From an uncultured Eubacteriales bacterium (GTDB lineage Bacteria; Bacillota; Clostridia; Oscillospirales; Butyricicoccaceae), in the NCBI GenBank assembly GCA_905199135.1, contig CAJKFC010000006.1, positions 1 to 35,146 of the forward strand: a stretch of DNA of 35,146 nucleotides, read 5' to 3'. Both the position numbers and the translations under genes were made by a program. Shown here piece after piece: positions 24,296 to 31,654 of the stretch. Under the pieces are notes generated by a model. That model did not search any database. It saw only the letters and a list, made by a program, of their open reading frames with translations, and was not told the origin of the DNA. How positions within the stretch are numbered: the first letter of the stretch is position 1; every line of letters begins with the position of its first letter.

Positions 24296-24472
24296 TCAGT
24301 GAATGAACGGCGGAGTATACATCAAAAATTCGTCGGCATATATTTTCGATACCGCCAGATCGCCGAAAAGGTTCTTTCTAAACTCCTTGGGCAGGCTGAG
24401 ATTTTTGACATATACCGGATAAGGAATAGCGCTGAGCGCAAGTACATCAAACGGACTGTCTGTGTGAATCAT
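24296..24472 (-). CDS. Small 58-residue protein downstream of tepA, possibly YlzJ-like by position
   Basis: This short gene has a start ATG at 24470-24472 and a strong GAGGGGG site six bases upstream. It overlaps the end of tepA by 26 bases and ends in TGA just before a terminator. The product begins [14 protein letters not shown] and ends YTPPFIH. There is no signal peptide or membrane helix. In Bacillus, a small protein (YlzJ) follows the tepA homologue, so the position fits, but I do not see clear sequence similarity. The function is unknown. Confidence 0.65.
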   Translation of the reverse strand: MIHTDSPFDVLALSAIPYPVYVKNLSLPKEFRKNLFGDLAVSKIYADEFLMYTPPFIH

Positions 24473-25151
24473 TCTTATCCCCCTCTATCATTTCGTGAAG
24501 TGCGGCGAGGGCGTCTTTTAAGCTTCCCACCGAGTCTATAAGACCTATGCGAACCGCCTCGTCGCCGCTCACTATGCTGCCGATATCATTTAAAAGCTCA
24601 CCTGTTTTTGTCATGAGCTCTTTCATGACATCGGGTTTGATATTGGAGTTTGCCGTCACAAAGCTTATGATTCTCTCCTCTATTTTCTCAAAATAGGTCA
24701 TTGTCTGGGGAACTCCCAGAATGAGACCGTTGAGCCTTACAGGGTGGAGAATCATGGTAGCCGTAGGAGTTATAAAGCTTTTTCTCGTGCACACCGCCAA
24801 AGGCACGCCTATGGAATGTCCTCCGCCCAGCACCAATGATACCGTGGGCTTACTCATGCCCGCTATCATCTCGGCTATGGCGAGACCGGCCTCCACATCG
24901 CCGCCGACAGTGTTCAAAAGCAGCAGCACTCCCTCTATGGCAGGATCCTCCTCAATGGCGGCTATCTGAGGTATAAGATGTTCGTATTTTGTCGCCTTTG
25001 TCTGGGGCGGAAGCTCCATATGACCTTCAATCTGGCCTATTATGGTAAAACAGTGTATATTGTGCCCCTCATCTCTCAAGGTGACCGCTCCGTCTTTTTC
25101 CTGCTCGGTCGTTTCTTTTTTCTTTTTTTCCGTAAAAAACACCCCTGTCAT
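24447..25151 (-). CDS. tepA: TepA/ClpP-like serine protease homologue
   Basis: This 234-residue ClpP/crotonase-fold protein is very similar in pattern to Bacillus TepA (translocation-enhancing protein): [37 protein letters not shown] with S113, and the MILHPVR histidine H136. A highly charged N-terminal tail of about 25 residues precedes the domain. The ATG at 25149-25151 lies in the loop of a terminator-like hairpin and has no clear ribosome binding site. An in-frame TTG at 25077-25079, with GGAG eight bases upstream, would give 210 residues and is a good alternative start. The gene follows the Sua5-CoaE fusion. Confidence 0.87.
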   Translation of the reverse strand: MTGVFFTEKKKKETTEQEKDGAVTLRDEGHNIHCFTIIGQIEGHMELPPQTKATKYEHLIPQIAAIEEDPAIEGVLLLLNTVGGDVEAGLAIAEMIAGMSKPTVSLVLGGGHSIGVPLAVCTRKSFITPTATMILHPVRLNGLILGVPQTMTYFEKIEERIISFVTANSNIKPDVMKELMTKTGELLNDIGSIVSGDEAVRIGLIDSVGSLKDALAALHEMIEGDKNDSHRQSV

Positions 25152-25175
25152 ATTTTGTACGACAGAGGTGTTTTT
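25134..25175 (-). terminator. Terminator after the Sua5-CoaE gene, overlapping the tepA start
   Basis: There is a 15-bp stem with one mismatch (25135-25149 with 25161-25175) and an 11-base loop. A run of six T follows on the minus strand. It begins five bases after the upstream stop codon and covers the first ATG of tepA. Confidence 0.75.
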
Positions 25176-25180
25176 ATTCT

Positions 25181-26722
25181 TTACGGATTCAATATTATCT
25201 CGTCGGAATTTTTTTCAAAAAATTCCTTGTTCTTCTGATTTTTAAGCCTTTTTTCGGCCTGCTCCCTTGTGATTCCGTCTCTCTGCATTATCCTTTTGAC
25301 ACATGTCTCAAAGGAGGATTCCACGGCGATTATCTTTGTGCAGCAGAGGTACAGACCGCTTTCAAAAAGTGTCGGCGCGTCGATATACACCGTCTCGGGT
25401 GCGTGTTTTCGGGCGGTCTCCATGATTTTATCCACAATGTGAGGGTGAGTTATGTTGTTTAAAAGGGCAAGACTTTCTCTGTCTGTGAAAACCCTTTCCG
25501 CAAGGCGTTTTTTGTCGATTTTATCCCCTTCAAAGGCCTCAGGAAAGGCCTTTTTCAGCTCCCTCGTCATGTCATTTTCCCCGAGCAGCATCTCGTTATA
25601 CAGCCTGTCGGCATCTATTAGTATTGAGCCCTCAGATATGCTCTTGGCTATGACGCTCTTTCCGCTGCCCGACGGGCCTGTTATGCCGATTATCCTCTGC
25701 TCGGTAAGGTCTATGACCTGTTCTCCCGCCGATTTTTTGAGCCTGTTCATGGTGGCTATGTCCTCGCCGTATTCTCTCGGACACTGGACGAAAATTCTCT
25801 CGACACCCTGTTTGTCAAGCTCTCTGAAGGCCGAAAACAGAATATGTCCGTGGGCGCTTTTGTCGCAGGAATGTCCGAAATCATATCTGACAAAGTCTCC
25901 GCCCTCATTCATAAACTCCGAAAAAATCAGAGCTCCGTCTCGGTCGGAAGCGTTTTTCAAAATATATTCAAATGTGCTCTTTGGTGAGCCTTTTACCGCT
26001 ATAACCTTGGCTTTCGGCGCATAGTGTCTGTATTTCATTCCGGGGGCTCTGGGCGCTTCGCCCTTTTTGAGAGAGCTCCTGTCGGCTCTGAAAACTCTGT
26101 CCTCGCCCAAAACCTCGGCCATCATATCGGCGGTTATGGCTCCCGGTCTCAGTATCACAGCTTTTTCCCCAGTTGTGTCAACGACGGTGGACTCAAGACC
26201 TATCTCGCAGTCCCCCCCGTCCAAAACCGCCTCGATTTTTCCTCTCATGTCGTCGAGGACATGAACTGCCCTTGTGGGGCTGGGTTTTCCCGAGGTGTTG
26301 GCGGAAGGGGCGGCTATCGGCCTTCCCGACCTTCTTATGACGCTCAGCATACCCTCATGGGAGGGCATTCTTATGCCCACGGTGTCGAGGCCCGCCGAGA
26401 CGACAGAGCCTATTATGTCTCTTTTTTTAACTATTATTGTAAGAGGCCCCGGCCAGAAGGCCTCGGCCAGTTCAAATGCCATGTCGCTTGTATATCCGTA
26501 TTTTTCCAGATCGGAAATATCACCTATATGCACAATGAGAGGGTTGTCCTGGGGTCTGCCCTTGGCCTTGAAGATATTTTCCACAGCCTGTTCATTTAAG
26601 GCGTCGGCTCCTAGGCCGTAGACAGTCTCTGTGGGCAATGCCACGAGACCGCCGCCTTTTATAATTTCGGCAGCGGTCTCGATCTCTCTATCATTCTGTG
26701 CGTTTAAAATCAAAGTATTCAT
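25181..26722 (-). CDS. Fusion of threonylcarbamoyl-AMP synthase (Sua5/TsaC) and dephospho-CoA kinase (CoaE)
   Basis: This is a 513-residue two-enzyme protein. Residues 1 to about 335 are a complete Sua5 with [26 protein letters not shown], the [11 protein letters not shown] linker and the C-terminal Sua5 domain. It makes threonylcarbamoyl-AMP for t6A37 modification of tRNA. Residues 342-513 are a CoaE, with P-loop GPSGSGKS (349-356), the DADR motif, [10 protein letters not shown] and [13 protein letters not shown]. It phosphorylates dephospho-CoA in the last step of CoA synthesis. The CoaE part is about 20 residues shorter than usual at its C-terminus. The start is one base after the ppa stop, with only a weak ribosome binding site. 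Confidence 0.88.
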   Translation of the reverse strand: MNTLILNAQNDREIETAAEIIKGGGLVALPTETVYGLGADALNEQAVENIFKAKGRPQDNPLIVHIGDISDLEKYGYTSDMAFELAEAFWPGPLTIIVKKRDIIGSVVSAGLDTVGIRMPSHEGMLSVIRRSGRPIAAPSANTSGKPSPTRAVHVLDDMRGKIEAVLDGGDCEIGLESTVVDTTGEKAVILRPGAITADMMAEVLGEDRVFRADRSSLKKGEAPRAPGMKYRHYAPKAKVIAVKGSPKSTFEYILKNASDRDGALIFSEFMNEGGDFVRYDFGHSCDKSAHGHILFSAFRELDKQGVERIFVQCPREYGEDIATMNRLKKSAGEQVIDLTEQRIIGITGPSGSGKSVIAKSISEGSILIDADRLYNEMLLGENDMTRELKKAFPEAFEGDKIDKKRLAERVFTDRESLALLNNITHPHIVDKIMETARKHAPETVYIDAPTLFESGLYLCCTKIIAVESSFETCVKRIMQRDGITREQAEKRLKNQKNKEFFEKNSDEIILNP

Positions 26723-26723
26723 A

Positions 26724-27263
26724 TCACTGAAATTTTCCGCAAAAATGTCTCTCGTATATGTCCATATTTTCGGCTATGACCTCTTCGGCCTTTTCTCTGC
26801 CGAATACATCAAAGGAGGCTGTCACCTTGTTTTCAAGGCTCTTGTAGACCTCGAAAAAGTGAACCATTTCGCTGGATACATGGGGCGGAAGCTGGGAGAT
26901 GTCCTTATAGAAGTTCCATGTGGGATCCTCTACGGGTATGGCTATTATCTTGTCGTCGCACTCGTTGTTGTCCATCATGCGGACTACGCCTATGGGATAG
27001 CATTTAACCATTATCATGGGATCGAGAGCCTCGGAACACAGCACCAGCACATCGAGAGGATCTCGGTCCTCGGCGTAGGTTCTCGGAATAAAACCGTAGT
27101 TGGCGGGATAGTGTGTCGAGGTGTAGAGTATGCGGTCGAGCTTCAAAATGCCCGTGCGCTTGTCCATCTCATACTTTTTCTTGCTGCCTGCCGGTATCTC
27201 GATGACGGCCATAAACTGCGAAGGCGTGATAGATGCCGGATCAATGTCGTGCCAAATGTTCAT
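26724..27263 (-). CDS. ppa: Inorganic pyrophosphatase (family I)
   Basis: This 179-residue soluble pyrophosphatase hydrolyses PPi to two phosphates. The YPANYGFIPRTYAEDRDPLDVLVL region carries the signature aspartates (DxDPLD) that bind the metals. The start ATG follows AGGGGGAAAAT. It lies between prfA and the Sua5-CoaE gene in what appears to be one operon. Pyrophosphate removal favours the neighbouring activation reaction of Sua5, although this link is only an inference. Confidence 0.94.
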   Translation of the reverse strand: MNIWHDIDPASITPSQFMAVIEIPAGSKKKYEMDKRTGILKLDRILYTSTHYPANYGFIPRTYAEDRDPLDVLVLCSEALDPMIMVKCYPIGVVRMMDNNECDDKIIAIPVEDPTWNFYKDISQLPPHVSSEMVHFFEVYKSLENKVTASFDVFGREKAEEVIAENMDIYERHFCGKFQ

Positions 27264-27296
27264 ATTTTCCCCCTCATGTTTCTCTGTATTGTCTTA

Positions 27297-28364
27297 TCAG
27301 CCGTCCTGACGCTGGAGCTTTTCAGCCTGGTCGGCGGCCGTGAGAGCCGAAATTATTTCATCGAGGTCGCCGTCCATAACGGCGTCCAGTCTGTGAAGTG
27401 TAAGACCGATTCTGTGGTCTGTAACTCTTCCCTGAGGATAGTTATAGGTTCTTATGCGCTCACTGCGGTCGCCCGAGCCAACCTGGCTCCTTCTGTCGGC
27501 CGCCATCTTCTCCTCGCTCTCGCGCCTTTTGGCCTCGTAGAGCTTGGTGCGGAGCACCTTCATGGCCTTTTCTCTGTTCTTATGCTGGCTGCGCTCGTCC
27601 TGACATTCCACAACCACTCCTGTGGGAATGTGGGTAATTCTGATGGCCGACTCTGTCTTGTTGACATGCTGTCCGCCTGCGCCGCCGCTTCGGAATGTAT
27701 CTATCTGCAAATCAGCGGGATTTATCTCTATCTCCACATCTTCGGCCTCGGGCAAAACGGCCACTGTGACAGCCGAAGTGTGTATTCTGCCCGAAGACTC
27801 GGTCTCGGGCACGCGCTGCACCCTGTGGGCGCCGCTCTCATACTTGAGCTTGGACCATGCACCCTTGCCCTCGATGGAAAAGCTTATCTCCTTTATTCCG
27901 CCGAGCTCGGTCTCGTTGGCATTGAGAACCTCGACGGAAAACTTGTTTTTCTCGGCGTACATCGAGTACATTCTGAACAGCGAATGGGCAAAAAGAGCAG
28001 CCTCTTCGCCGCCGACGCCGCCTCTTATTTCGACGATGACGCTCTTATCGTCGTCCTCGTCCTTGGGCAGAAGCAGAATCTTTATCTGGTTTTCCAGCTC
28101 GGCCATCTTCTCCTTGGCCTCTTCTATCTCCATATATGCGAGATTTCTCATCTCCACATCGTCGGATTTCAAAAGCTCCTGGGCCTCTTCCTGGTTGGCC
28201 TTGTATTTCATATATTCTCTGTAAGCGGCCACGACATCGCTGAGCTCTTTCTGCTCCTTCAAAAGCTTGGCGGCCACATCGGGCGTCTCATAAATAGAGC
28301 CGTCCTGAAGTTCTTTTTCTATTTCGCGGTATCTTGCGTCGACAAGAGCAAGTTTTTCAAACAT
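27297..28364 (-). CDS. prfA: Peptide chain release factor 1
   Basis: This 355-residue RF1 recognises UAA and UAG. The catalytic GGQ lies in [15 protein letters not shown], and [20 protein letters not shown] is the RF1-type region between the recognition domain and GGQ. The length is standard. The start ATG follows AAGGTGAAATT. It is the first gene of the prfA-ppa-sua5/coaE set and is driven from the promoter at 28399-28427. Confidence 0.94.
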   Translation of the reverse strand: MFEKLALVDARYREIEKELQDGSIYETPDVAAKLLKEQKELSDVVAAYREYMKYKANQEEAQELLKSDDVEMRNLAYMEIEEAKEKMAELENQIKILLLPKDEDDDKSVIVEIRGGVGGEEAALFAHSLFRMYSMYAEKNKFSVEVLNANETELGGIKEISFSIEGKGAWSKLKYESGAHRVQRVPETESSGRIHTSAVTVAVLPEAEDVEIEINPADLQIDTFRSGGAGGQHVNKTESAIRITHIPTGVVVECQDERSQHKNREKAMKVLRTKLYEAKRRESEEKMAADRRSQVGSGDRSERIRTYNYPQGRVTDHRIGLTLHRLDAVMDGDLDEIISALTAADQAEKLQRQDG

Positions 28365-28398
28365 AATTTCACCTTTTCATTTTTACTGATACATAATT

Positions 28399-28427
28399 AT
28401 TATAATATAAACACGGTATTTTTTCAA
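28399..28427 (-). promoter_or_regulatory. Sigma-A promoter of prfA operon
   Basis: On the minus strand TTGAAA (28422-28427) and TATAAT (28399-28404) are separated by 17 bases, about 35 bases before the prfA start. Confidence 0.75.
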
Positions 28428-28472
28428 GTATTTTTTCAAATAATAGAAACATAAAACCACGAGGAGGTTTCC

Positions 28473-28631
28473 ATGAAGAATAATTCCGACAAGAAACTAA
28501 AAAACTTAGATCCCACAGTCGCGCCCGCAGGCATGAGACGCGAGGTCAAAGACGGCGTAAGCCGCATACCCGTCCCCTCCGAAGAGAGCGTAATCGAGGC
28601 GAAAAAGTGGGTCGAGACAAATCAGAAATAA
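28473..28631 (+). CDS. DUF3787 (CDIF630_02480-like) small protein
   Basis: This 52-residue protein has a strong AGGAGG site five bases before the ATG and a TAA stop. The C-terminal half, IPVPSEESVIEAKKWVETNQK without its last residue or two, fits the small clostridial family that ends in a conserved PSEExVxxAKxWVxxN motif. The N-terminus is lysine-rich. There is no membrane helix. The function of the family is unknown. It is monocistronic, between the prfA promoter and the M20 gene. Confidence 0.7.
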   Translation: MKNNSDKKLKNLDPTVAPAGMRREVKDGVSRIPVPSEESVIEAKKWVETNQK

Positions 28632-28634
28632 CAG

Positions 28635-28653
28635 GGGCGAATATATTTCGCCC
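28635..28653 (+). terminator. Weak terminator-like hairpin after the DUF3787 gene
   Basis: There is a 7-bp stem (GGGCGAA with TTCGCCC) and a 5-base loop, three bases after the stop codon. No T run follows, so termination may be inefficient. Confidence 0.4.
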
Positions 28654-28698
28654 ATACATAATAGACATTATGCACAAAATTAAATGTTAAATATTGGT

Positions 28699-28727
28699 TT
28701 GACTTGACTTTATTTTAAAGGTATAAT
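28699..28727 (+). promoter_or_regulatory. Sigma-A promoter of the M20 amidohydrolase gene
   Basis: TTGACT (28699-28704) and TATAAT (28722-28727) are separated by exactly 17 bases, about 50 bases before the start codon. Confidence 0.85.
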
Positions 28728-28775
28728 ATTAATATCAATTATGTTTCCCAATAATATTATACGGAGGTAACCGAT

Positions 28776-29960
28776 ATGAACTTCAAAGAGCTTGCCAAGA
28801 GCATTCAGCCCCAGCTGGTGGAGTGGAGAAGAGATTTCCACATGCACCCCGAAGTCTCCTTTCACGAGTTCCGCACAAGCCAGGTGATAAAAGATTTTCT
28901 TAAAAGCGAGGGCATCGAGATTCTCCCCGTCGATTCGGGCACATCTGTCGTCGGTCTCATAAGAGGCGGCAAAGAGGGCAAAACCTTTGCCATGCGCGCC
29001 GACTTTGACGCTCTGCCCATGCAGGAAGAGCACGATGTACCCTATAAATCCCAGAACGACGGCGTAATGCACTCCTGCGGCCACGACACCCATGCCGCCA
29101 TGCTGATGGGCGTTGCAAAGGTGCTCAACTCGGTAAAGGACGACCTTCACGGCAATGTCAAGCTGATATTCCAGGCCGCCGAAGAGATGCTCCCCGGCGG
29201 AGCCAAGCCCTTGGTTGAGGCAGGTGCTTTGGAGAATCCCAAGGTAGACGCCATCATGGCTTTCCACATCGGCACAGGTCTTGAGACAGGCAAGGTAGGC
29301 TTTAAGCCGGGCGCTTCCCAGGCCGCTCCCGACAAGCTGACCGTCAAGATAACAGGTCTCGGTGGACACGGCGCATATCCCCACAGAACCATCGACCCCG
29401 TCGCCATCGCCGGCAGCTTTATCACAACTGTTCAGAACATAGTCTCCCGCTCCATAGACCCCATTGACTCGGCAGTCGTAACAATAGGCTCTATCCACGG
29501 CGGAACAAAGGACAACATCATCGCAGACGATGTCGTCATGACAGGTACAATAAGAACCCTCAAACCCGAGACAAGAGAGCTTGTCCACAAGAGAATCAGA
29601 GACATCTGCCGCGGTCTTGAAGAGGCCTTTATGTGCAAGATCGATGTCGACATTCTCCTTGGCTATCCCGCAGTCATCAACGACGCAGAGTTCATAGAGA
29701 AATACGCCGTTCCCGCCGCAAACAAGATAGTCGGCGAAGAGAATGTGGTCATTCTCCCCCTCCCCACCATGGGCGGCGAGGATATGTCCTACTTCCTCCA
29801 GAAAGTTCCCGGCGTCATAGGCTCCCTCGGCGCAAGAAACGAGGCAAAGGGCTGCACCGTCGGCGGACACAACTCCATGTTCGATGTGGACGAGGACGCT
29901 TTTTGGGTCGGCACAGCCACACTCTGTCAGGCAGCATGGGATTACCTCAACGAGAAATAA
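28776..29960 (+). CDS. M20 family amidohydrolase (N-acyl-amino acid amidohydrolase type)
   Basis: This 394-residue metallohydrolase is of the M20D/HipO type, which releases amino acids from N-acyl or related amide conjugates. HSCGHDTHAAMLMG carries metal ligands near residue 100, the acidic pair AAEEMLPGGA follows, and the HGAYPHRTIDPV region belongs to the dimerisation domain. GGEDMSYF near residue 335 and GCTVGGHNSMFDVDE hold further ligands. The ATG follows CGGAGG at about seven bases. It is transcribed alone from a strong promoter and followed by a UUCG-loop terminator. Codon use is slightly more biased than in its neighbours, suggesting high expression. The exact substrate is unknown. 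Confidence 0.88.
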   Translation: MNFKELAKSIQPQLVEWRRDFHMHPEVSFHEFRTSQVIKDFLKSEGIEILPVDSGTSVVGLIRGGKEGKTFAMRADFDALPMQEEHDVPYKSQNDGVMHSCGHDTHAAMLMGVAKVLNSVKDDLHGNVKLIFQAAEEMLPGGAKPLVEAGALENPKVDAIMAFHIGTGLETGKVGFKPGASQAAPDKLTVKITGLGGHGAYPHRTIDPVAIAGSFITTVQNIVSRSIDPIDSAVVTIGSIHGGTKDNIIADDVVMTGTIRTLKPETRELVHKRIRDICRGLEEAFMCKIDVDILLGYPAVINDAEFIEKYAVPAANKIVGEENVVILPLPTMGGEDMSYFLQKVPGVIGSLGARNEAKGCTVGGHNSMFDVDEDAFWVGTATLCQAAWDYLNEK

Positions 29961-29976
29961 AACCAAAAATACATAT

Positions 29977-30002
29977 GGGGGCGCTTCGGCGTCCCCTTTT
30001 TT
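29977..30002 (+). terminator. Terminator with UUCG tetraloop after the M20 gene
   Basis: There is an 8-bp stem (29977-29984 with 29989-29996, including one G-U pair), a UUCG loop and a run of six T. The ribosome binding site of the next gene follows within a few bases. Confidence 0.88.
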
Positions 30003-30014
30003 AACGGAGGAAAC

Positions 30015-30566
30015 ATGAAAACAGTCATTTTGAACGGCTCGCCGAGGAAAAACGGCGACATCGCTTTTCTGCTCAATATCGTAAGGGAAAATCTCAAGGG
30101 CGAGGTACTGTGCTACGACGCCTTTTTTTCAAAAATCTCCCCCTGCATCGACTGCCGCTCCTGCACCCGCAAAAAGGGCTGCGCCATAAAAGACGACATG
30201 CAGGAGATATACCGAGAGGTTTTGGACTGCGACAATCTGATAATCGCCTCTCCCCTGTATTTTTCCGAGCTGACAGGGCCACTTTTAAACATTCTCAGCC
30301 GTTTTCAGATTTTGTTCACCGCCAAATACTTTTTGAAAGACCCCTTTGAAATAAAGCCCAAAAAGGGCGGACTCATCATATGCGGCGGCGGTGCGGGCGG
30401 CCCCGAAAGCGCAGTAAACACGGCGAACATGGCATTTAAAATGCTGAATTGCACCGATACCTTTTCGGTCTTTTCCTTAAACACCGACAATGTTCCCGCA
30501 GATCGCGATGAAAAGGCTCAAAAAGACGCCGCGAAACTTTCAAAGTTTTTAAACGGAAATTTTTAA
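30015..30566 (+). CDS. Flavodoxin-fold NADPH-dependent FMN reductase family / iron-sulfur flavoprotein-like
   Basis: This 183-residue flavoprotein has the FMN phosphate-binding start VILNGSPRKNGDIAFLL and the PLYFSELTGPLLN segment of the family. A cysteine cluster CIDCRSCTRKKGC (about residues 39-51) resembles the 4Fe-4S motif of archaeal and clostridial iron-sulfur flavoproteins. It is a probable redox enzyme of unknown partner. The ATG follows GGAGG. It lies just behind the M20 terminator, so it needs read-through or its own promoter, which I did not find. Confidence 0.82.
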   Translation: MKTVILNGSPRKNGDIAFLLNIVRENLKGEVLCYDAFFSKISPCIDCRSCTRKKGCAIKDDMQEIYREVLDCDNLIIASPLYFSELTGPLLNILSRFQILFTAKYFLKDPFEIKPKKGGLIICGGGAGGPESAVNTANMAFKMLNCTDTFSVFSLNTDNVPADRDEKAQKDAAKLSKFLNGNF

Positions 30567-30580
30567 GGGTATATGGTTAT

Positions 30581-30698
30581 TTAACACGGTATTTTAACAT
30601 AATATTATCATAAAGGCTGTTTATATAGCTTTTTTTCTTACTCTTAACTCGGATTTAACCTCTCAAATGTTTCGGAGTTAACACTGAAACTGTAAAAT
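30581..30698 (+). promoter_or_regulatory. PhoP-box-like repeats and -10 element upstream of ppx-ppk
   Basis: TTAAC(A/C/T) units lie at 30581, 30594, 30644, 30655 and 30678. Those at 30644 and 30655 have the 11-base period of Firmicutes PhoP boxes (TTAACA separated by five bases). The unit at 30678 lies ten bases before a TAAAAT -10 box (30693-30698), and no good -35 box is present, as expected for an activated promoter. Together with the ppx-ppk genes this suggests control by phosphate starvation. Confidence 0.5.
30612..30637 (+). terminator. Possible terminator after the flavoprotein gene
   Basis: There is a 7-bp stem (AAAGGCT at 30612-30618 with 30627-30633, one G-U pair), an 8-base loop and a T run, 45 bases after the stop codon. 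Confidence 0.5.
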
Positions 30699-30745
30699 AT
30701 ATATGTGTGAAATAAATTAAACCGTATACCGAAAGGAATTATCAT

Positions 30746-31654
30746 ATGAAATTTGCCGTCGTCGATCTTGGTTCCAACACCATGAGGCTTTCCCTTTATG
30801 AGGCTGATTCGGCCTCCAAGGACTTTGAGCTGCTGTTTTCCGAAAAGAAAATGGTGGGAATAATAAACTATGTAGAGGACGGCGTACTGTCAGACAGCGG
30901 CATAGAGGAAGCCTGCAAGACTTTAAATAAATTCAAATCCCTCACCTGGCAGTTCGGCACATCGCACATCTATGTTTTGGCCACCGCCTCACTGAGAAAC
31001 ATAAAGAACACCCAGGAGGCCGTCGCCGCCATCGGACGCGGTACAGGGCTCTATGTCGATGTGGTGTCTGGACAGGACGAGGCCGAGCTGGGCTACCGCG
31101 GCTCCCTGATGTCCCTCGATATGGAAAACGGATTTATGTTTGACATCGGAGGCGGCAGCACCGAAGTGGTAAAGATACGCTCCAAGGAGATCCGCTCCGC
31201 TCAGAGCCTCGACATGGGCTGTCTCAACATATTCAATCGTTTTGTGTCGGACATTCTGCCCTCCCAAAGCGAAATCAAAAAGATAAGGGAATACGCCGAC
31301 GAGCGTTTCAGGGAATGTGATTTTTCTAGCGTCAAGGACAGGACGGTGTGCGGCGTCGGCGGAACAGCCCGAGCCGTGCTCAAGCTGTGCAACAGGCATT
31401 TCAAAAAGGACGACGACAACCGAATAATAACCATAGATGAGTTCAAAGAGCTCTCCGCGCTTTTGCTCTGCTGCAAAAAGGAGGGCAAAAAGCTGATTTT
31501 AAAGACATGCCCCGACAGAACCCATACTATACTGCCGGGTATCGTGATAATGAGCTCTCTTACAGACAAAATTTGCAAAGATAAAATATATATAAGCCGA
31601 TACGGCGTTAGGGAGGGGTACCTTTGTCGCAAGCTGACAAACAGTATGAGATGA
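30746..31654 (+). CDS. ppx: Ppx/GppA family exopolyphosphatase
   Basis: This 302-residue protein is of the ASKHA-fold Ppx/GppA family, which removes phosphate from polyphosphate ends (or from pppGpp). It has DLGSNTMRLSLYE (residues 7-19), LATASLRNIKN, SGQDEAELGYRG and FDIGGGSTEVV, the four blocks of the family. The length corresponds to the two catalytic domains only, without the C-terminal HD-type domain of long forms. The ATG follows AAAGGA. It overlaps ppk by 31 bases, so synthesis and breakdown of polyphosphate are encoded as one unit. Confidence 0.9.
   Translation: MKFAVVDLGSNTMRLSLYEADSASKDFELLFSEKKMVGIINYVEDGVLSDSGIEEACKTLNKFKSLTWQFGTSHIYVLATASLRNIKNTQEAVAAIGRGTGLYVDVVSGQDEAELGYRGSLMSLDMENGFMFDIGGGSTEVVKIRSKEIRSAQSLDMGCLNIFNRFVSDILPSQSEIKKIREYADERFRECDFSSVKDRTVCGVGGTARAVLKLCNRHFKKDDDNRIITIDEFKELSALLLCCKKEGKKLILKTCPDRTHTILPGIVIMSSLTDKICKDKIYISRYGVREGYLCRKLTNSMR

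Noticed and set aside
26631..28454. A 607-codon open frame on the plus strand
   Set aside because: It is the antisense shadow of prfA and ppa, without family features. The minus-strand proteins are unmistakable.
28710..29966. A 418-codon open frame on the minus strand
   Set aside because: It is the antisense shadow of the M20 amidohydrolase gene, which has its own promoter, ribosome binding site and motifs.
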